64,000 bases of DNA from Ascarosepion bandense (taxonomy: Eukaryota; Mollusca; Cephalopoda; Sepiida; Sepiidae). A program made the translations under genes and the position numbers. The stretch lies in assembly GCA_037127315.1 (NCBI GenBank), contig JBBBDQ010000227.1:1223501-1287500 (forward strand), written 5' to 3'. Below are positions 62,485-64,000 of this stretch, piece by piece; the first letter of the stretch is position 1; every line of letters starts with the position of its first letter. Below the pieces are notes generated by a model. It made no database searches. It was given only the letters and a program-made list of their open reading frames with translations, and was not told where the DNA came from.

Positions 62485-63046
62485 CAAGGTACGATGGATA
62501 AATTGTCGTTATATTATATTTTTATCTTTTCGGGGGTTCTCAGATTAAACGCAAAGGCCTGCATCAAGTGCCTTGAAGAGGCAGTGCTGTCCTGGATCAA
62601 GATGGTGGCTGCTGGAAGATGCTATGCCTGAAAACAGGACTCTGTACCATGAACACAAGCAGGAAATCCCAGTGATAGCTGACACACAATTTCTGAGACC
62701 ACATCAACCCTTAAATCTGGCCTAACTTCACAGATTCCAACACCATTGTTTGGAGTGCAGTTAAGCAAGAGACCTGCAAAACTCCAGGTAACACCAATGA
62801 TGAACTGAAGATGATTATGGCAGCATTCAGTAACTTAAGCAAGGAGACCGTCCAGAAGAGATACAGGAGATTCGGAAGTCGTCTGGGGGCCGTGGTTAAA
62901 GCCAATGACGCTTTTATTGCATGAATTTACACTTTGGGATTTCAAGATAATTTTGTGTAATTTTGGTAAATATACGTGTTAAAATAAGAGATCAATGTTA
63001 TTTTTGTTTTTGCGTGATTACCGACGATAATTTATTTATCGCACCA

Positions 63047-63048
<2 letters not shown>
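62485..63048 (+). pseudogene. Tc1/mariner-family element with inverted termini, transposase relic
   Basis: Left end aggtacgatggataaattgt cg and right end (complement) atggtgcgataaataaatta tcg match each other and the terminus at 55932. Inside: CIKCLEEAVLSWIKMVAAGR, a damaged KQDSVP block in place of the catalytic WQQDSAP, then NTIVWSAVKQETCKTPGNTN and IMAAFSNLSKETVQKRYRRF ending in NDAFIA and TGA near 62923. The N-terminal DNA-binding part is deleted. About 560 bases. Confidence 0.82.
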
Positions 63049-63051
<3 letters not shown>

Positions 63052-63115
<64 letters not shown>

Positions 63116-63140
63116 ATGTGTGTGTGTGTGTGTGTGTGTT
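63052..63140. repeat. (TA)n(GT)n microsatellite
   Basis: TA array directly followed by GT array, right next to the mariner terminus. Confidence 0.97.
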
Positions 63141-63587
63141 GTGATGTGGCTCAAAAACGTGACATACGTTTACAATATATAAGGGACTAATATTGAGTAT
63201 CGACAGTGGAGTCGGCACCTGACGGTTAGCACGGACGTTGTTCACTCAGCTTGCTAGTTGTGGTCACCCTACACACACTACTGCATTTACCAATAATTAA
63301 AGTGTGTATTGTCATTCCTTCACGATGCAACACTATATATATTAAAAGTAGTACACACTAATGGGTCAGTATTCCACTTTTTGTAGTGATTTCTTTTTTA
63401 ACAGTGTTCAATACTTAGTCATATTTTTATTATAAGTGTTTTTATAATAAAAACATAGTTTACTGCAACACAAAGGCTATTCTCTTGCAGTTAACTATTT
63501 TCTTTTATAAAAACACTGATAATATATAAACTTTTCCGTTTCACCCAATGGTGTGTATGCCAGCGTTTTTACTGTTTCCGTAACAAA
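63141..63587. other. No recognised gene or repeat
   Basis: AT-rich; several copies of cagtgtt/aacactg-like words but no clear element. Confidence 0.45.
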
Positions 63588-63771
63588 CTGTTTTTTTATG
63601 GAGCAGGGTTGTTAGCCCTGTGCCCAACCTGGAGGAAGGTGATTTTCTAAGCGTAGCGTAGACGTGACACACGGCCGAAAGTAGGGGTTACCCAGCAAGC
63701 ATCGAACTCACTACTCAGTCATAATGATTCTAGCGAGACGAGCTTGCTAACCATAACACCACGCCGAGATG

Positions 63772-63772
<1 letters not shown>
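63588..63772 (-). mobile_element. tRNA-derived element (fourth tRNA-like head)
   Basis: Minus strand: catctcggcgtggtgttatg, box A-like tggttagcaagctcg, box B-like gtgagttcgatgc, then ttgctgggtaacccctactt and ctacgctacgcttagaaaat. The head resembles a tRNA but the acceptor does not close and the spacing is long, so a SINE head is more likely than a gene. Only one copy in the window. Confidence 0.6.

Positions 63773-63774
<2 letters not shown>

Positions 63775-63848
<74 letters not shown>
63775..63848. repeat. (TA)n microsatellite
   Basis: Longest TA array in the window, about 74 bases. Confidence 0.97.
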
Positions 63849-63849
<1 letters not shown>

Positions 63850-63942
63850 CAGCGTTCGTACTGTCTTTGTCTCTTACGCATTTAACAGTTCTATTCTGTT
63901 GATACTGCATATTCTATTTCCCAACTTCATAAATGTTAATAA

Positions 63943-64000
63943 TCTGTCTCTTCTCCCTCTAGGGGTTAAATAGTAAGAAAAATTGGATTCTAGAGCCTGG
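63943..64000 (+). mobile_element. SINE1 fragment at the window edge
   Basis: aatctgtctcttctccctct to ttggattctagagcctgg; continues past the window. Confidence 0.8.

Overview
This window looks like non-coding DNA from a large, repeat-rich invertebrate genome. My best guess is a cephalopod mollusc, probably an octopus. That rests on the mix of tRNA-derived SINEs, CR1/Jockey-like and RTE-like LINEs, Tc1/mariner relics, Helitrons and very abundant (TA)n, (CA)n and (TC)n arrays. It is inference, not proof. I found no convincing host exon, no functional tRNA or rRNA gene, no CRISPR array and no bacterial-type operon. Nearly every recognisable coding stretch is a broken piece of a transposable element.

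Layout. 1-5 kb: Helitron remnant, RTE-like LINE end, two copies of a tRNA-derived SINE carrying a hammerhead-ribozyme motif, mariner transposase relics, and two inverted-repeat elements beside (TA)n. 5-11 kb: a tRNA-Leu-like SINE, the abundant SINE (called SINE1 here), RTE and Tc1 relics, and a fold-back element whose arms are short tandem repeats. 11-19 kb: CR1-like LINE pieces including a reverse-transcriptase region with YADD, several SINE1 copies, a second ribozyme-like SINE and a 31-bp minisatellite. 19-26 kb: microsatellites, RTE ends and a 112-bp tandem array grown out of LINE coding sequence. 26-28.3 kb: a cluster of (TA)n-flanked ribozyme-like elements, including an array of three ~280-bp units. 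28-36 kb: two Helitrons, a 5S pseudogene and long stretches where I recognise nothing. 36-46 kb: LINE ends, a tandem pair of the hammerhead SINE, and a Helitron whose precise empty site is preserved 3.4 kb upstream. 46-56 kb: a split tRNA-Leu SINE, LINE relics, CT-rich arrays, a 5S-derived SINE and MITE-like elements. 56-64 kb: a well-formed hammerhead-like motif, mariner relics, an RTE reverse-transcriptase relic, more SINE1 and another tRNA-derived element.

How the parts fit. SINE1, the hammerhead SINE, the tRNA-Leu SINE and the 5S SINE all carry internal RNA polymerase III promoter boxes and presumably borrowed LINE machinery. Two of the short elements end in sequence resembling the CR1-like LINE 3' tail, which suggests which LINE served them. 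The most interesting signal is a set of at least eight sequence families sharing one architecture, CTGANGA - stem - GAAA - short palindrome, usually next to (TA)n. That is the hammerhead core and recalls the ribozymes reported in Penelope-like elements and schistosome SINEs. In the tRNA-derived family the copies show compensatory changes in stem I. All boundaries were read by eye and may be off by several to tens of bases.
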